Of a stretch of DNA of 64,000 nucleotides, positions 11,344-21,994 are shown piece by piece. Every line of letters begins with the position of its first letter. Position 1 is the first letter of the stretch. Position numbers and translations under genes: made by a program. Source of the stretch: Plasmodiophora brassicae (taxonomy: Eukaryota > Endomyxa > Phytomyxea > Plasmodiophorida > Plasmodiophoridae); the NCBI GenBank assembly GCA_039704465.1, contig JASFAU010000017.1:186001-250000 (forward strand), in the 5' to 3' direction. The notes below the pieces were generated by a model. That model made no database searches. It was not told the origin of the DNA and saw only the letters and a list, made by a program, of their open reading frames with translations.

Positions 11344-11389
11344 GTCGACCCGTGCGCTTGCACTCGTCGACCAGCTGCTGGCGCACGCG

Positions 11390-12558
11390 CTGCGCCGGCG
11401 CGCCGGCCGCCCACAGCTGGTTGCAGCGTGCGAGCACCGGGCACCGGCGCGTCATCTTCACGACGTTGCTGTGTCGATCCGCGAGCGCCCGCTTCGCCGT
11501 TAACGGCAGGAACTGCACATTCTCGCCGACGATCGGCAGCGCATCCATCGGAACGGACGCCGCGATTTGCTCGATCTTGAAGAGACGAGTCGCGCGCAGC
11601 CGAACGACGTGCGGCCGCCGGCCGGTGGGATGCCGGCTGCGCGCAGCATCAGGACGTTGCCGCGCACGATACATTGCCACCGACGACTTCATCAACGAGT
11701 CTATGCCCACGAGCGACGCTTACGAATGATCCGAGGAGGCCAGGCCATACTCGGCGCGGGCGCGGACCCAGATGAAGATGAGCAGTCGCTTGCGGGCCAG
11801 GGAGAAGTGCTTGGTTGCAAGGGCGCCGGTCCGTCCGATCGCCACTCGCCAGAAGCAGCGACTTGGCCTTTCCCGTCCTGTTCGTGAGCTGGGCACCATT
11901 GGCGAAATCACGTCGCGTATCACCATTCCCAGGAACTTGGTAACTTGGTCGAAGACGCCAGGTCGGCCTCGTCCGGGATCTCGTCTCCCATGGTTGTGAA
12001 CGTCGCGCCGCGGCGCGCCGGGTCCTTCGTCACCTGTGGCTTTCGAGCATTGAATACGAACCAGTGCCGCCGGTCGTAATCCTCGCGGTGATCCAGCATC
12101 CGCTGCGCGACGTCGTCCGACAACGCGTAAAGCGACGTGTCGTCGGCGAACATCTGCGCAGAGATGGGCTGACCGTACAGCGAGGGTGCAACGCGTCCGA
12201 AGACGCGGCACAGCCCGACCGGCAGGTCGTCGATGTGGATGTTGAACAGGAGCAGGGACAACATGGCTCTCTGGAAGACGCCGACCAGCACGTCAATCGC
12301 GCTCGACAGCTGCCTGTCCAGCATCATCTGGAACGTGCATCCGTCGAACTGCGACTGGACGACAGCGACATTAACGTGAGCGGGGACGCCGCGCGCCAGC
12401 AACTTCTCGTTGGCGAGGGCGCGCTCGGTCGTGTCGTACGCTTTCTGGTTGTCCAGGAGGATCGTCGTGACCGGCTGCTTCAGCCGTCGGTACTTGTCGA
12501 TCAGCTCGCTGGCGACCAAGAATCGATATTCAGTACGTACGGGCCGTGGTTCAACCAC
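11390..12558 (-). mobile_element. LINE-like (non-LTR) reverse-transcriptase remnant
   Basis: The minus strand carries reverse-transcriptase motifs in order: TILLDNQKAYDTTERA (motif A region), GVFQRAMLSLLLFNIHIDDL (motif B), MFADDTSLYAL (the catalytic F-A-D-D box), and then, after a frame change near 11950, VTKFLGMVIRD (the LG motif of non-LTR polymerases). The thumb-like region continues, degraded, to about 11390. No endonuclease domain is recognisable upstream, where the frame runs into the tandem repeat. The frame changes and missing 5' part indicate a dead, 5'-truncated copy. Confidence 0.8.
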
Positions 12559-12689
12559 GTTGACGTCATCGAGAACAACGGCGCAGCACCACGCCAGGCC
12601 ACGTCGCCGACCCCAACATCGACGCCGGACACCAGCCGAGCTTCGCAGCGAATTTCCGGACGCTCTGCGTCTGACCCCAATACCGGTTT

Positions 12690-12985
12690 AGCTACCAGTT
12701 GTACCAGTTTCGCGTACCAGTTGTACCAGTTTTGCTACCAGTTGTACCAGTTTTGCTACCAGTTGCACCAGTTGCACCAGTTTTGCTGGTAGTCTGCCGT
12801 CGGTCCGCCATGGCATCGAGCGCCGACCGGCGACCACGGTAGGCCGACAAACCAATGAAACCATGCGCAAACTTGCGCAACCTTGCGCAAACTTGCGCAA
12901 ACTTGCGCAACGTTGCGCAACGTTGCGCGCGCAACGCGCCGTACCTTGCGCGCGCAACGTTTTTTTTTGTAGCTTCGAGGGTGGT
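12690..12985. repeat. Composite tandem-repeat array (right copy, inverted)
   Basis: Reverse complement of the 8722-9000 structure: units of 'ccagttgtaccagtttt/gcta' at about 12690-12790, a ~65-base unrelated spacer, 'cttgcgcaaa' units at about 12860-12955, then a T-tract and 'gtagcttcgag'. The block order matches the left copy once inverted, so the two arrays bound a segment of about 4.3 kb. Confidence 0.9.
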
Positions 12986-13083
12986 TGCCGCCGCTACATA
13001 GCTGCGATGTCCATTCTGATATCAAGCGGCGTCGTGCGACAACTTCTGGTGCCCGCCATCCACAAGCTCTCCTGTCCGCTGCC

Positions 13084-14703
13084 ATGTCTGCCGGCAGCCC
13101 AGCCCGCAGTGGCGCCGTTCCTGCCGTCCTGATCCTGCTCGCGGTCTTCTGGCCTGGCGTGACGGAGGCTGTGGTGCAGATCGTCACACGCGATGGTTAT
13201 ATTGTCGATATCGACGACACAGCATCTGCGTTAGCCCATTCCCTAGCCCATACGTTCGCAAAGTATTACAACTCGGACAAGAACACAATCCAAATATCCC
13301 TGGAGCACCTTCCCGTCACGAACCACGAGGTAGCCCTACTCGAGCATTTTATCCAATCTGAGGTATTACACATTGCCTACACGAACCGTATAGATCAGTG
13401 TCCACTGACCATTAATGGTATTCGACAGCTCAGAGCCACTACCTGGGCCGAACAAGTGCTTTTGACAGCGGAGCCAGATCAACGTTGCCGGCTATTGATT
13501 GCTGCCGACCACCTCTGCATGCAAGAGCTCAAGGTCGCGATCGTATCAACGGTGCACACCTGGGCTCATATCGGGGACATGCGCAACTGGCTGGCCCCGG
13601 CAAACACGTATCTTCACGAGTTCGTCGGAGACTACGCTCCCTTCTGCAGACTCCTTCTCGGTGCAGAAACGTTCAGCGAAGACGCCAATAGAATGAAGAT
13701 CGAAGAGCAGGTGCGGGACATTGTTATCGGCCGGGGTGGTGACGTCGACCTGGTCAACGACGCGATGTATGATTATCATGAGCCGGATGAGCCGGATGAG
13801 CCGAATGTCAATTTCCTCGAGAAGGCAGTATTGGCGGGTAAGGTTGCGATTGTCGAGGAGCTGGTCAAGGTGCCCGGCATCAATGTCAATGTGGTCAACA
13901 AGCAACTTGGTACCACGCCGCTTGTGATGGCCATCCAGGGGTACGGCGAGATGGTCCCGTGGCCGGCCCCCAGGAACTCCGTCGACTTGGTCAGGGCGCT
14001 GCTCAAGGCACCCGATATCGACGTGAACCTCGACGTGCCGCTGCACTATGCTGTCATGTCGCGATATTATTGTCATGACCTTGTCCCGTTGCTGGTCCAG
14101 GCCCCCGGGATCGTCGTGAACGCGCGAAACCGATATGGCAGCACGCCGTTGGACGCTGCAGTTGAGCGGGACTTACCTGACTTGGTCGAGATTCTCTTGA
14201 ACGTGCCCGGGATTGAAGTTAACCATGAGAACAGCAGATCGACGTTGCATATAGCTTCCGGGGGCAAGACGGGAACGGGCATTGTTGAGAGGCTGCTAAA
14301 GGCGCCTGGGATCAAAGTCAACGCGCCTGACGCTGATGGATGGACACCGTTGCAAGTGGCCATCTATACAGAGCGCATAGACATCGTCGAAGTGCTACTG
14401 CGTGATGCCAGGATTGAAGTCAACTTGCCTGACAAGTACTTCCTGGATACGCCGTTGCACGTAGCCGTTAAGACACGCAATTTAAAGGTCGTCAAGTTGC
14501 TACTGAATCGCCCCGAGATCAAGATCAATGCTCGCAACTGGCGAAACGAGACGCCCCGCAATATTGCACAAGGTTATCACTGCCGGGACATCGCCAAAGC
14601 TTTGGAAAACGCGCGCCCTGCTCAGTGCATATCGAAACTTCGCTCGTATGTCAGGCGACTGCTATTCGACCAGGCCGGGGCTGACGCCAGTAATGCCCAC
14701 TGA
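13084..14703 (+). CDS. Secreted SKP1/POZ-like + ankyrin-repeat protein (ANK-1)
   Basis: Translation from the ATG at 13084 gives 539 aa in one exon. Residues 1-30 form a signal peptide with hydrophobic core AVPAVLILLAVFWPGVTEA. Residues ~31-160 resemble the SKP1/POZ fold: a first strand VVQIVTRDGYIVDIDD and a helix CRLLIAADHLCMQELKVAIV, matching SKP1's 'AANYLDIK' region. About eight ankyrin repeats of the 'APGIKVNAPDADGWTPLQVA' type follow (~residues 235-500), then a basic tail. It is a full-length paralogue of the broken gene at 24684-26251, and similarity extends upstream of the ATG. The frame stays open upstream to 12985 but without another ATG. Partner and destination are unknown. Confidence 0.8.
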   Translation: MSAGSPARSGAVPAVLILLAVFWPGVTEAVVQIVTRDGYIVDIDDTASALAHSLAHTFAKYYNSDKNTIQISLEHLPVTNHEVALLEHFIQSEVLHIAYTNRIDQCPLTINGIRQLRATTWAEQVLLTAEPDQRCRLLIAADHLCMQELKVAIVSTVHTWAHIGDMRNWLAPANTYLHEFVGDYAPFCRLLLGAETFSEDANRMKIEEQVRDIVIGRGGDVDLVNDAMYDYHEPDEPDEPNVNFLEKAVLAGKVAIVEELVKVPGINVNVVNKQLGTTPLVMAIQGYGEMVPWPAPRNSVDLVRALLKAPDIDVNLDVPLHYAVMSRYYCHDLVPLLVQAPGIVVNARNRYGSTPLDAAVERDLPDLVEILLNVPGIEVNHENSRSTLHIASGGKTGTGIVERLLKAPGIKVNAPDADGWTPLQVAIYTERIDIVEVLLRDARIEVNLPDKYFLDTPLHVAVKTRNLKVVKLLLNRPEIKINARNWRNETPRNIAQGYHCRDIAKALENARPAQCISKLRSYVRRLLFDQAGADASNAH

Positions 14704-14752
14704 ATTTCTCCTTCCTTGACGGCCAGAAAGAGAAGCATGCGTCAGGGGACCA

Positions 14753-15320
14753 TCACGTTGGTCTATGTAATCCAATGGTGACAAATATAGAGTCGGGATT
14801 TTCCAGTAGTGCGTGCTGGAAGATCTCAACAGGAGTCGTTGCAGCTAGCCGTATCCCATTCACAGTGTGTTCTCGCGGAACCAGGCGCGCGGGAACATCT
14901 CGAACGAGACGGCCGGCCAGTTGGTCCCACACGTCACGTCCGGCCGGCGGCGGCGTCCACGTGTCCAGCGTATCGCCACCCGGCGCGAGCGACATGACGA
15001 TGTCGTTCGACGAGCTTATCTACAGAATGACGGCCGGAAACCGTGACGCGAGGGGGCAGATCGCCGGCGGTGAACCGCATCGCCGACGCTTCGTTGGCGA
15101 ACGACATGCGGGCACGGCACATGACCGAGTCCCTGGCCCTGCACCAGCTGCAGCCGATTCGATTTCGAATCCAGGTCGTCCGGATCGGCCAGCACGTCTT
15201 CCCGGTAGTTGTTCGGCCAAGTACTGCTGCCTCTCTTCCACGAACATGTCCTCGACGAACCGCCGTTCGACTTTAATTTGGCCATCGCCAGTCTACCGTT
15301 GTACTCCGTCAGGTGGCCTT
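14753..15320 (-). CDS. Possible small spliced gene, unrecognised
   Basis: Minus-strand pieces look coding in successive frames: FVEDMFVEERQQYLAEQ and LADPDDLDSKSNRLQLVQGQ (about 15120-15270), ARMSFANEASAMRFTAGDLP (about 15050-15115), and a final exon ending at 14753 that contains DTWTPPPAGRDVWDQLAGRL. The helix-rich first half recalls small axonemal proteins, but I cannot name a family. Joins are not fixed. Confidence 0.35.
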
Positions 15321-15605
15321 CGGCAATGCTGGCGCCAGCGCCGGCGGGAGACCGTCGTCTGTCGGTGTCCTGCCCCCCCTTTTGGTCCGCCACGGACTCC
15401 GAAAATGTGTCGCCAAAAATGGGAGGCCAAAAATGGGAGGCCGTGCGTGGTGAACGTTCGGCCCCTCCGGGTCGCAGTGGGGCGCTGTGGTGGACCTTCG
15501 GAGGGACTTGCGCTGTGGATATTATCCTGTCCGTTTGGGGGCGGAACATTACTCTATTCCGGGTGGTGATGATGGCGCAGCGATAGGGCCGGGTCGGCGT
15601 GGGCG

Positions 15606-17214
15606 ATGTCGCTGTTCACACACTTCCTGGTGGTGCGACTCGTGTCCGACGGGGGTACGAGCGCTGGGTCGATCAGCGGTCGCGTCTGGGTTGCCCTGCT
15701 GACTCCTAAAACCGTCAGGCGATGTGTCGCCGCGCGTCTACATGGCGTTCTGCGCTCCTGGGCATTCCGTGGGTACGCTCCCGCCCGGGTTGCTGGCGTT
15801 CAGCTTCCCCGACCTGGGCGAGTTCCGCTACAGTTCGCGGCTGGTCAGGTTGGTGCCGGCTGCTATCCGCCCCGGATGGCCCAATTAACGACCCGGGCTT
15901 TAGTGAAGCGTTCAGCGTCGTGATGTCCAATGCAACGATGTTCTGCCGCCGTCACCTCCAGCCGGCAACGAAGAAGCCGTCGTCGGCGTCGAAATCGCCT
16001 CTTGAATGCCTGTGCCTGGTGACCTCCCGGGACGACGTCGGGGAGATCCTGTCGAGCGCCCTGCAGCACGTCCAGATTCGCTGGCTGCTGGAACCGAACG
16101 CCGTCCCGCCGCTCCTGCTGTCGCTGTTGAAGCAGGAGGCGCCGAAACCGTCGGGGCATATCGCGCTGGCGATGTCTGGGAACGGCGTCGAAGAGAAGTT
16201 CATGTTCCACCGGCCGGCGTTCGACCACATGTCGGTCCCGTGCAACGTCCTGTACGAATACCTGTCGGTGGACAACTGCATTGCGGTTATGTCGGCAATG
16301 CTGCTGGAGCAACGAGTCATCATGTGCTCCTCGTCGTTAACAGCACTGTCGTCCTGCGTTAACGCCGCCCGCTCGCTGCTGTTCCCGTTCAAATGGAAAC
16401 ATTCGTTTTATCCAGTCCTGCCAAATTCGCTCCTTCACCACGTAAGGGCTCGTCGCGCATCGTCTTCCTCGACTGACTTGCTGTGTAGACGCTGTCGCCT
16501 TTCCCGTTCCTCATCGGTGTCATCGCGGGCGACCTCGAGAAACTGCTGCAATTACCATTGTCGCCAGCGCTTGTCGTTCGCCTGGACGACAACTTCCTCG
16601 TTCAGTTCCGTGGCACTGTAAGGTTTCACGTTCGTCGATGAGAAGGTTGGCTGGAGTAACCCGCCTGATTTATAGGTGAACATGTTGCCTCTCCCAACCG
16701 GGGCAGGTGCCAAGCTGAGAACGCAACTGGGACAGATTGCGCCACAGGGCGTCCTGAGCGATACTCTCAAGAAAGGCCTGAACACCATCCTTGGCAAAGC
16801 GGTTGATGCTGAGCAGTGCCTCGTTAGCGACGCCATCTACGCGTCGTGGATGGCGTTCTACGTGGCTCTGTTCCACAACTGGCGAAGGTGTGCGCCTTGT
16901 TTACCGTCCTCCGTTGATGATAACATCCTCCTGGATAGGTTTCTGGTCAGGTCTGATTCTGGTCAGCCCCGGATTGACGTGGCGAAACTCCTCGACGACG
17001 CCCGAAATGCATCTGAGGTGCGTCGTCGTCTCCCGGTCCCAAGTGTTGCAACGATCGGCACCTGAGCGAACGTTCGAAGGACGACTTCGTGTTTTTCCAA
17101 GCGCTGACGAGAACGGATCTGTTCAAGGCGTTCGCCCAGGAACTGGTTGCTCACACGCAATCGGATCTGACCAGCGACCCCAACGGTCAGTCGTGCGCGC
17201 CCTCCCCAAACTGA
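15606..17214 (+). CDS. DENN-domain protein (Rab GEF-like)
   Basis: All three DENN parts are present: uDENN (MSLFTHFLVVRLVSDG; PPGLLAFSFPDLGEF), core DENN (LYEYLSVDNCIAVMSAMLLE, then VIMCSSSLTALSSCVNA and LLFPFKWKHSFYPVLPNSLL), and dDENN (SPFPFLIGVIAGDL; VVRLDDNFLVQF; KDDFVFFQALTRTDLFKAFA). Introns that keep the frame are 15655-15718, 15849-15903, 16442-16488, 16618-16675 and 16888-16938; a last one lies between about 16979 and 17066 and is ambiguous. DENN modules act as guanine-exchange factors for Rab GTPases or fold within larger trafficking complexes. The protein is little more than the DENN core. The neighbouring downstream gene is a clathrin adaptor. Confidence 0.85.
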
Positions 17215-17399
17215 AACCTGAACCGACGCGACGCCCGGGCGCACAGATTTCTCCCGTCTTTGCACCAAGGTCGTCCGAAAGGATGCCGCGTCTGACCCTG
17301 CATCAATGTAAGTCGTCCGTACGCGACGAGCGACAGGCTGGCGGCTGACGGCCGCGTTTGGCAAGCTACTCGTCGACGATCGATTCGATCAAGACGGAA

Positions 17400-18849
17400 A
17401 TGTATCCGAACCGAGCGGGGAGGTTCGCGGGCGTTGCGCTCGACGTCACGTCGTCGACGCCGACTACGCCGGATACCAGGCAAGCGATCCTGTCCCTAAC
17501 GCAGGCCACGTACTCCTCAATGGTATGTAGGCGGAGACGAGCCGTGGGGGAATCCGCCCTGATGTTCGGTCGTTTAGGGATTACGGGAGATACTCGGTGT
17601 CGTCAATCACCGGCTCTACGACAGTGCTGGGCGTAGTTGGCGTCACGCCACCTTATCGTTCAACCTGCTCAGGCACCTGATCACACACGGGTCGGATGCG
17701 GTGCTTTGCCAGATGAGGGATCTCATCTCGCAGATCGTCCCGTTCACACAGTACGCGCACAAGGAAGAGGAGGTCCAAACTTCGGTCGGGCGCCCATCGC
17801 AGCGCTTGCTGCCGCCCCGTTCCTGACGAGGTCGTGGCCGTACAGATACGAAACCAAGCGGAGGCGATCATCCATCAACTGCTGGATATGCCATCTCAAG
17901 TGCAAGGTCGACGCTCCAAGTACGTTATCGCTCAAGACGGTTTATCAGGTTACAGGTGAGGCACGCTGCTAGGCAACACGCGATGCTCCATTCCATTAAT
18001 TGTCAAACAGGGTAGCGCACAGCTCCGACAAGGCCAAGGCGACGAAAGATCCCGTCTCGGCCGCGGTGCAGCAACAGGTACCTTCGAGTAACGGCGGCGG
18101 GACAGTGGTACTCCCTCTTGACGGTGGATGGCAGATGGAGACTGTGCACGTCCCCCTGCGAGCATCGTACTCTGCCGAGTTCCCGTCCGACCATGTGCGG
18201 CGCCTCATCGAGGGGTCGCTGGATTCCTGGAGAAAGTACCAGTCGAAATCACTGAGGAAGGACCGCGCCCGCATCGTGCCAAAGTTCACAAAGTTGCACA
18301 AGAAGATGCGCCCAGACGTGTACGACCTCTGGGGTACAGTCGTCCACCGCTCATCATTAACGTTTGCGCCAGGGAACTGTCGGCGGCGTCCTCGGTCCCG
18401 CGCGATGGCAGCCGTGCGCGTACCCGTCCAGCGGACGGCGTGTTCGAAGACCTTCTGCAGTTGGGCACAACCTCAGCACGTGCAGTGGCGCCGCCGGCAC
18501 CACCCCAGTCTGCCGGCGAAACGAACGTCGTCGTCATGGCACAGACAGCAAGTGAGGGTGGGCCTGTTGGACCTTGCCGCATTTCGTTCTGATGGCGTCT
18601 TGGCCCCCAGGGACCCCCAGCAACGCCACGTTTGACCCGTTCCTGATGTGGACGCCGTCGGCGCAAACGCCGCCCGTGTCGCTCCGGCAGATGAGTTCGC
18701 CAAGCGACGACGACGCGCTGCTCGATTTCTCCAACCTGAGCTTCTCGAGCGCGTCGACCCGGTCGGCGCCGACCAGCGTCAACCTGCAGAAGCAGGCGGC
18801 GTTGCCCGAACAGTTCGACCCGTTCGCCTCCCTGTTCAAGAGCAAATAA
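17400..18849 (+). CDS. ENTH-domain clathrin adaptor (epsin-like)
   Basis: The N-terminal half has the ENTH-type helical order: QAILSLTQATYSSM, then LREILGVVNHRLYDSAG, SWRHATLSFNLLRHLITHGS ('W-R-x-x-x-x-x-L-x-L-L-x-x-L-I-x-x-G-S') and VQIRNQAEAIIHQLLD. The C-terminal half is low complexity with endocytic motifs: FEDLLQL (clathrin-box-like), FDPFLMW and FDPFASLF (DPF motifs that bind the AP-2 alpha ear), ending KSK. Frame-keeping introns include 17523-17577, one near 17769-17829, one at about 17946-18000, and two more near 18336-18373 and 18553-18615. Expected role: coupling membrane lipids to clathrin and AP-2. The start at 17400 is the first ATG in the exon and is uncertain. Confidence 0.75.
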
Positions 18850-18886
18850 TATATTTCGGCCGCCCGCCCCCCGTTCCTTATCGTCG

Positions 18887-21153
18887 TTAGACGGGCCCGC
18901 GACCGCTGGTCGCCCCCGTTGCCGCGCGCGCCGCCTCCAGCTCCGCCCGCAGCTGGAGATTGCTTCTTCGTAGAGCGAGCAATTCCGCCATCGACGGTGC
19001 CCCACCGCCCTGGGCCGGGTCCGGGTCCGCCTCCGCCGCCCTGCGGTCGTGGGTGGCCGGCCGCAAACCCACAAACTGTGTCGTCGTCACCGGGTGCTGT
19101 CATGACGTCCCCCGACAACGCACACCGACCGTCATGGTATCGTGGCGATGGTCGTCGATGAAGATGCGCTCCAGGTTCCTGATCTTCTCGTGCAGGCGCT
19201 GGTTATCCCGGACGACCTCCTCGTACTGCTTGGACTGCTCCTGCCTGGCGTCCTGCAGCCCGACCTGACGGCACCAGACGCATCGTCAGGCGCTGCTGGT
19301 CGGTCGTTCCGGGACGCGCGCCCACCCACATTCTCCTGCAGCAACCCTCGGATCTGCATGCCGATCGTCTTGGCGACCTGCGGCGGGGCGATCAGCCTCG
19401 GCGCCACAGCCGGCAACGGCGGCAGGCGGTCCGGTGGTCGGCGCCTGTGCGTCTCGCCGTGGGCGTCGTCGACCGCCGCCGCTGCTGGCGTCCGGTCCAC
19501 CGTTGTCGACCCGTCGGCGCCGATGCCATGCCGGGCGAGCAGTTGTCGTAGGTGGGCGACCTCGGCCTCGAGTCGGTGCGCGCGTTCCTGCAACGCCAGC
19601 GCCGACGCCCGGCCGGGGTGCTGCTCGCCGCGCTTCGCCGGCCGGTTCTGCCCCCATCGACGTCAGCAACAGCGCTCGCGACGCCCCGGAAACGTTCGCC
19701 CACCTGGATCCGTTTGGTCCTCGCCGCGTACGATAACGTCGAGAAGGTCTCCTTGGCGTGCTTCGACGACGGCGACACGCACGCTGGACGGTTGCTGTGC
19801 CTCAGGAACCGAAACGTACAGCGAGATGGTGGTCGCCGTACCGATCATCACGGTGCGCCCGGTGCCGCCCAGCGAGTCCATCAGAAGCTTCGTCAGCAGG
19901 CTGTCCCGGTACGGGACGTGGCTCCTGGCCGGCGACGCCTGTCGGGCGCCGAGCGCAGCGATCACCTTGCCGAGCAGGAACAGGCTGCGGTTGATGCTGG
20001 ACGTCTCGCGCAGCATCTGCCCGCCCGACGACTGGGTCTCCCGGAGGCGCTCCTGCGCCCCATGGCCACCCAGTATGAATGCATCGCGGGCGAGCGCACG
20101 CGACGCCAACGCAGCGTACCGATCCCGCCAGGTCGACGAACGAGACCTTCCCGCTCGTCGTCCTGCCGCCGTCTATGGGGGTCGTCGTCAGGCGGACCGG
20201 GCGGGCCAGCGCAAGCAACAGACCGACCGTGGGCGCTCGCCTTGATGTAGACGGTCAAGATACAGTGGCTGCGGCTGGAGTCGCTGTTAAGGATGTGGGC
20301 GGCCACGTGCCGGTTTCGGTGCCCTGTGGGCATGATCAGCACCCACAGTAGGCCGGGTGCGCGCGCGTGCACACCTTCCGCGAACACGGCCATGAGGTCG
20401 CCGGGCGACTGGCAGTCGACGACGACCTGGTTCTCGACGAAGAACCCGCCGTCGTGCGCCCACCGAACGTACAGGCCGGTCGCCGACGGGCGCAGCAGGT
20501 CGCGCGGGACCTCGTTGTAGATCTCCAGGAACGACGCCTGCACCGAGAACGTCGCCGTTGCCGACAGCGCGTCGATCCTGTCGATCAGGTACGCCAGCGA
20601 CCGCGGGATCACGCCACTGAACGGCGTTGGCGTGCCGCGCCCGTCCTGCAAACGTCGCCGATGTTCAATAACGGGACGCGAGGCGGGCGACCGCTGTGCC
20701 CCTACGCCCAGCTGCGCTTCGTCGCCGCCCGACATCGTGAACGTCTTCCCGGAGCCTGGACACCCGGCGCGTTAGGCGACGGCGGCCACCGGGCGGGGCG
20801 CGTGCGAAACGCACCCGTCTGCCCGTAGGCGAAGACGGTCGACGAGTACCCGTCCATGGCGTAGTCGACGAGCTGGCGGACGCCCGACTCGGCGAAGACG
20901 GCCTCCTGCGGGCAGAACGGGTCGAACACGCGGTCCAACGTGAACCGCCGCGCCGACGACGACGTCGTGTCGTCACCCTGCCGGTGGCCACGTTATCCCC
21001 AGGGGCGGCACTGGACGTCGTGACACGCTTACGTTATTCGACGCGATCTGGACGGTGGTGGCGTCGACGGCGCGTACGGCGGGCTGGAGTCCATGGGCGC
21101 GCTCGCGGTCGTTCAGCGGGCGGATTCGGACGACGACCCGTACCGGTTCCATC
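18887..21153 (-). CDS. KIF12: Kinesin, KIF12-like, with C-terminal coiled coil
   Basis: The motor starts MEPVRVVVRIRPLNDRERAH. QEAVFAESGVRQLVDYAMDG followed by STVFAYGQTG is close to vertebrate KIF12. The P-loop GQTG|SGKTFTM is split by an intron at about 20757-20814; another is at 20978-21032. Switch I is NSDSSRSH, switch II VDLAGS, then SINRSLFLLGKVIAALG and HVPYRDSLLTKLLMDSLGG, and the motor ends KETFSTLSYAARTKRI. The tail has coiled-coil pieces (RLEAEVAHLRQLLARHG; YEEVVRDNQRLHEKIRNLER; LRRSNLQLRAELEAAR). KIF12 relatives are linked to cilia, which fits the divergent neighbour IFT22. The stop is 37 bp from the convergent ENTH gene. Confidence 0.85.
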
Positions 21154-21411
21154 ACCGGCGCCCCCCGTACAGCGATGATCACGCAGTCGTCGTCGTCGTC
21201 GTCGTCATCACTAAACGATCCCCGGCACGTACGAACGAATCTGGCGCGTCACAGGACCGGGCAATGCCGGCGAGATACGATCGCGAGTCGTTCCCCTCGT
21301 TGTGGTACCCGTGACGAGGAATCGCAGCCCTGGCCCTTCGGGTTTGGTGTACGACATTGGAGCAGCCCTTGAACGGCTCGCCGTCGTCACAGACGACGTT
21401 CTGGGGCGTCC

Positions 21412-21966
21412 ATGGCCGCCCATCTGAAGTTGTGTGTGGCCGGGCCGGGCCGATCGGGCAAGACGCTGATCAGCAACCTGATCGGCGGGCACGGCGGCGA
21501 CGCGCCCGGGCCGTACGACGAGACGGTCGGGTGCCGGATCCTGGAGACGGAGCTGAACACGGACGGGAAGAGCGCCGACGGGCGCCGGGTCGAGCGGAAC
21601 GTCCGCGTCAGCGTCGAGATCTGGGACCTGGGCGACCAGCGCTTCGAGAAGTGCTGGATGGCCGTCAGCCGCGGCCTGCACGGCCTCGTCGTCGTCTACG
21701 ACCCGAACAACAGGGCGCACGACGCCGACCTGCAGTACTGGTTCCGGTGGGGCCAGGAGCACGCCAAGCTGGACCCGCGACAGTTCCTGGTCGTCGCCAA
21801 CGCCGGCCGCGATGGGAAACTGCCGGCGTCGCTGCCCAGGCCGCTGGACAAGGTGCACACGGTGCGGTTCGTGGCGGAGGACCCCGGGCACCTGCGCAAC
21901 GAGGTCAACGAGTTCGCCGGGGTCCTGTTCGGGTTCCACCCCGACGCCGAGTTCCTCGACGACTAA
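21412..21966 (+). CDS. IFT22: IFT22/RABL5-type small GTPase of intraflagellar transport
   Basis: A single-exon 184-aa protein. KLCVAGPGRSGKTLISNLIG is the P-loop; VGCRILETELN is the RABL5-type switch I region (family form 'GVRILEFE'); VEIWDLGDQRFEKCWMAVSR is the switch II region, with LGD in place of the usual DxxG form as in IFT22; HGLVVVYDPNNRAH follows. There is no C-terminal prenylation cysteine, as expected for IFT22, an IFT-B subunit. It is strong evidence that the organism builds a flagellum. Start codons of this gene and the kinesin are about 260 bp apart, divergent. Confidence 0.88.
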   Translation: MAAHLKLCVAGPGRSGKTLISNLIGGHGGDAPGPYDETVGCRILETELNTDGKSADGRRVERNVRVSVEIWDLGDQRFEKCWMAVSRGLHGLVVVYDPNNRAHDADLQYWFRWGQEHAKLDPRQFLVVANAGRDGKLPASLPRPLDKVHTVRFVAEDPGHLRNEVNEFAGVLFGFHPDAEFLDD

Positions 21967-21994
21967 AACAGGATTGGTAGGACATGGGACAGTT

